Below are positions 5,302 through 5,383 of a stretch of 5,383 bases of DNA, one piece after another. Positions within the stretch are counted from its first letter, which is position 1, and every line of letters starts with the position of its first letter. The translations under genes and the position numbers were made by a program. Source of the DNA: Candidatus Kaiserbacteria bacterium. GTDB lineage: Bacteria; Patescibacteria; Paceibacteria; UBA9973; UBA2100. Under the pieces are notes generated by a model, which saw only the letters and a program-made list of their open reading frames with translations, was not told the DNA's origin and searched no databases. The stretch covers positions 1 to 5,383 of the forward strand of contig NVTG01000102.1 in NCBI GenBank assembly GCA_002401495.1, given 5' to 3'.

Positions 5302-5383
5302 CTATCCCTCGAAATTCATTTGTCCATTGCCGCCAAGCCTTGCCGGCAAACCCAGGTGACGACGCGACTTTTCAGAAATTTCT
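5302..5383 (-). CDS. Probable 3' end of an upstream - strand gene
   Basis: On the - strand one frame is open from the window edge to a TAG at plus 5302-5304 and gives about 26 residues ending LGGNGQMNFEG. Its stop lies 2 nt before the ATG of the 213-residue gene, whose ribosome binding site falls in its last codons, a normal operon junction. A second - strand frame is also open from the edge, to a TGA at plus 5316-5318 (ending GLAAMDK), and cannot be excluded. The family is not identifiable from so few residues. Confidence 0.4.
   Translation of the reverse strand, partial: EISEKSRRHLGLPARLGGNGQMNFEG
5327..5349. repeat. Paired TTGCCGSCAA sites at 13-bp spacing
   Basis: TTGCCGCCAA (5327-5336) is followed by the perfect palindrome TTGCCGGCAA (5340-5349), one base different. 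They lie 28-50 nt upstream of the 213-residue gene. They may be an operator, or simply codons of the truncated upstream gene. Confidence 0.25.

Overview
The window is a piece of bacterial chromosome with about half G+C, most likely from the Bdellovibrio-like predatory bacteria (Bdellovibrionota) or a close deltaproteobacterial relative. The reasons are the strong MglA-type polarity GTPase with the MSFINY N-terminus, its place directly behind ebfC and recR, the delta-type cysteine pattern in NadA, and the c-di-GMP and receiver genes around them. The taxon is an inference from gene content and remembered family sequences, not from a database search.

Layout. Positions 1-3435 are one co-directional run on the + strand: the 3' end of ebfC (YbaB), recR 4 nt later, an MglA-family small GTPase that starts at TTG, quinolinate synthase nadA after a 97-nt gap with operator-like direct repeats, and a PAP2-family membrane phosphatase whose ATG overlaps the nadA stop codon by one base. 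A stand-alone receiver-domain protein (3442-3945) lies on the - strand, tail to tail with the phosphatase and only 6 nt away. A 307-nt non-coding control region (3946-4252) separates it from a divergently transcribed PilZ-domain gene (4253-4654). This region holds a terminator-like hairpin and a candidate sigma-28/FliA promoter in front of the PilZ gene. A 213-residue protein of unknown function (4658-5299) faces the PilZ gene from the - strand, 3 nt away. It appears to be the downstream partner of another - strand gene, of which only the last codons are in the window.

How the genes fit together. EbfC and RecR are the usual DNA-repair/nucleoid pair that commonly follows dnaX. MglA, the lone receiver and the PilZ protein are all parts of the kind of circuitry that controls cell polarity, gliding or pilus motility and c-di-GMP responses. 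Their proximity, with a flagellar-type promoter on the PilZ gene, suggests an attack-phase or motility regulatory neighbourhood, but no direct link between them is visible in the sequence. No mglB lies next to mglA. NadA with the PAP2 phosphatase forms a separate, translationally coupled metabolic/envelope pair. No mobile element, CRISPR array, tRNA or rRNA was seen.
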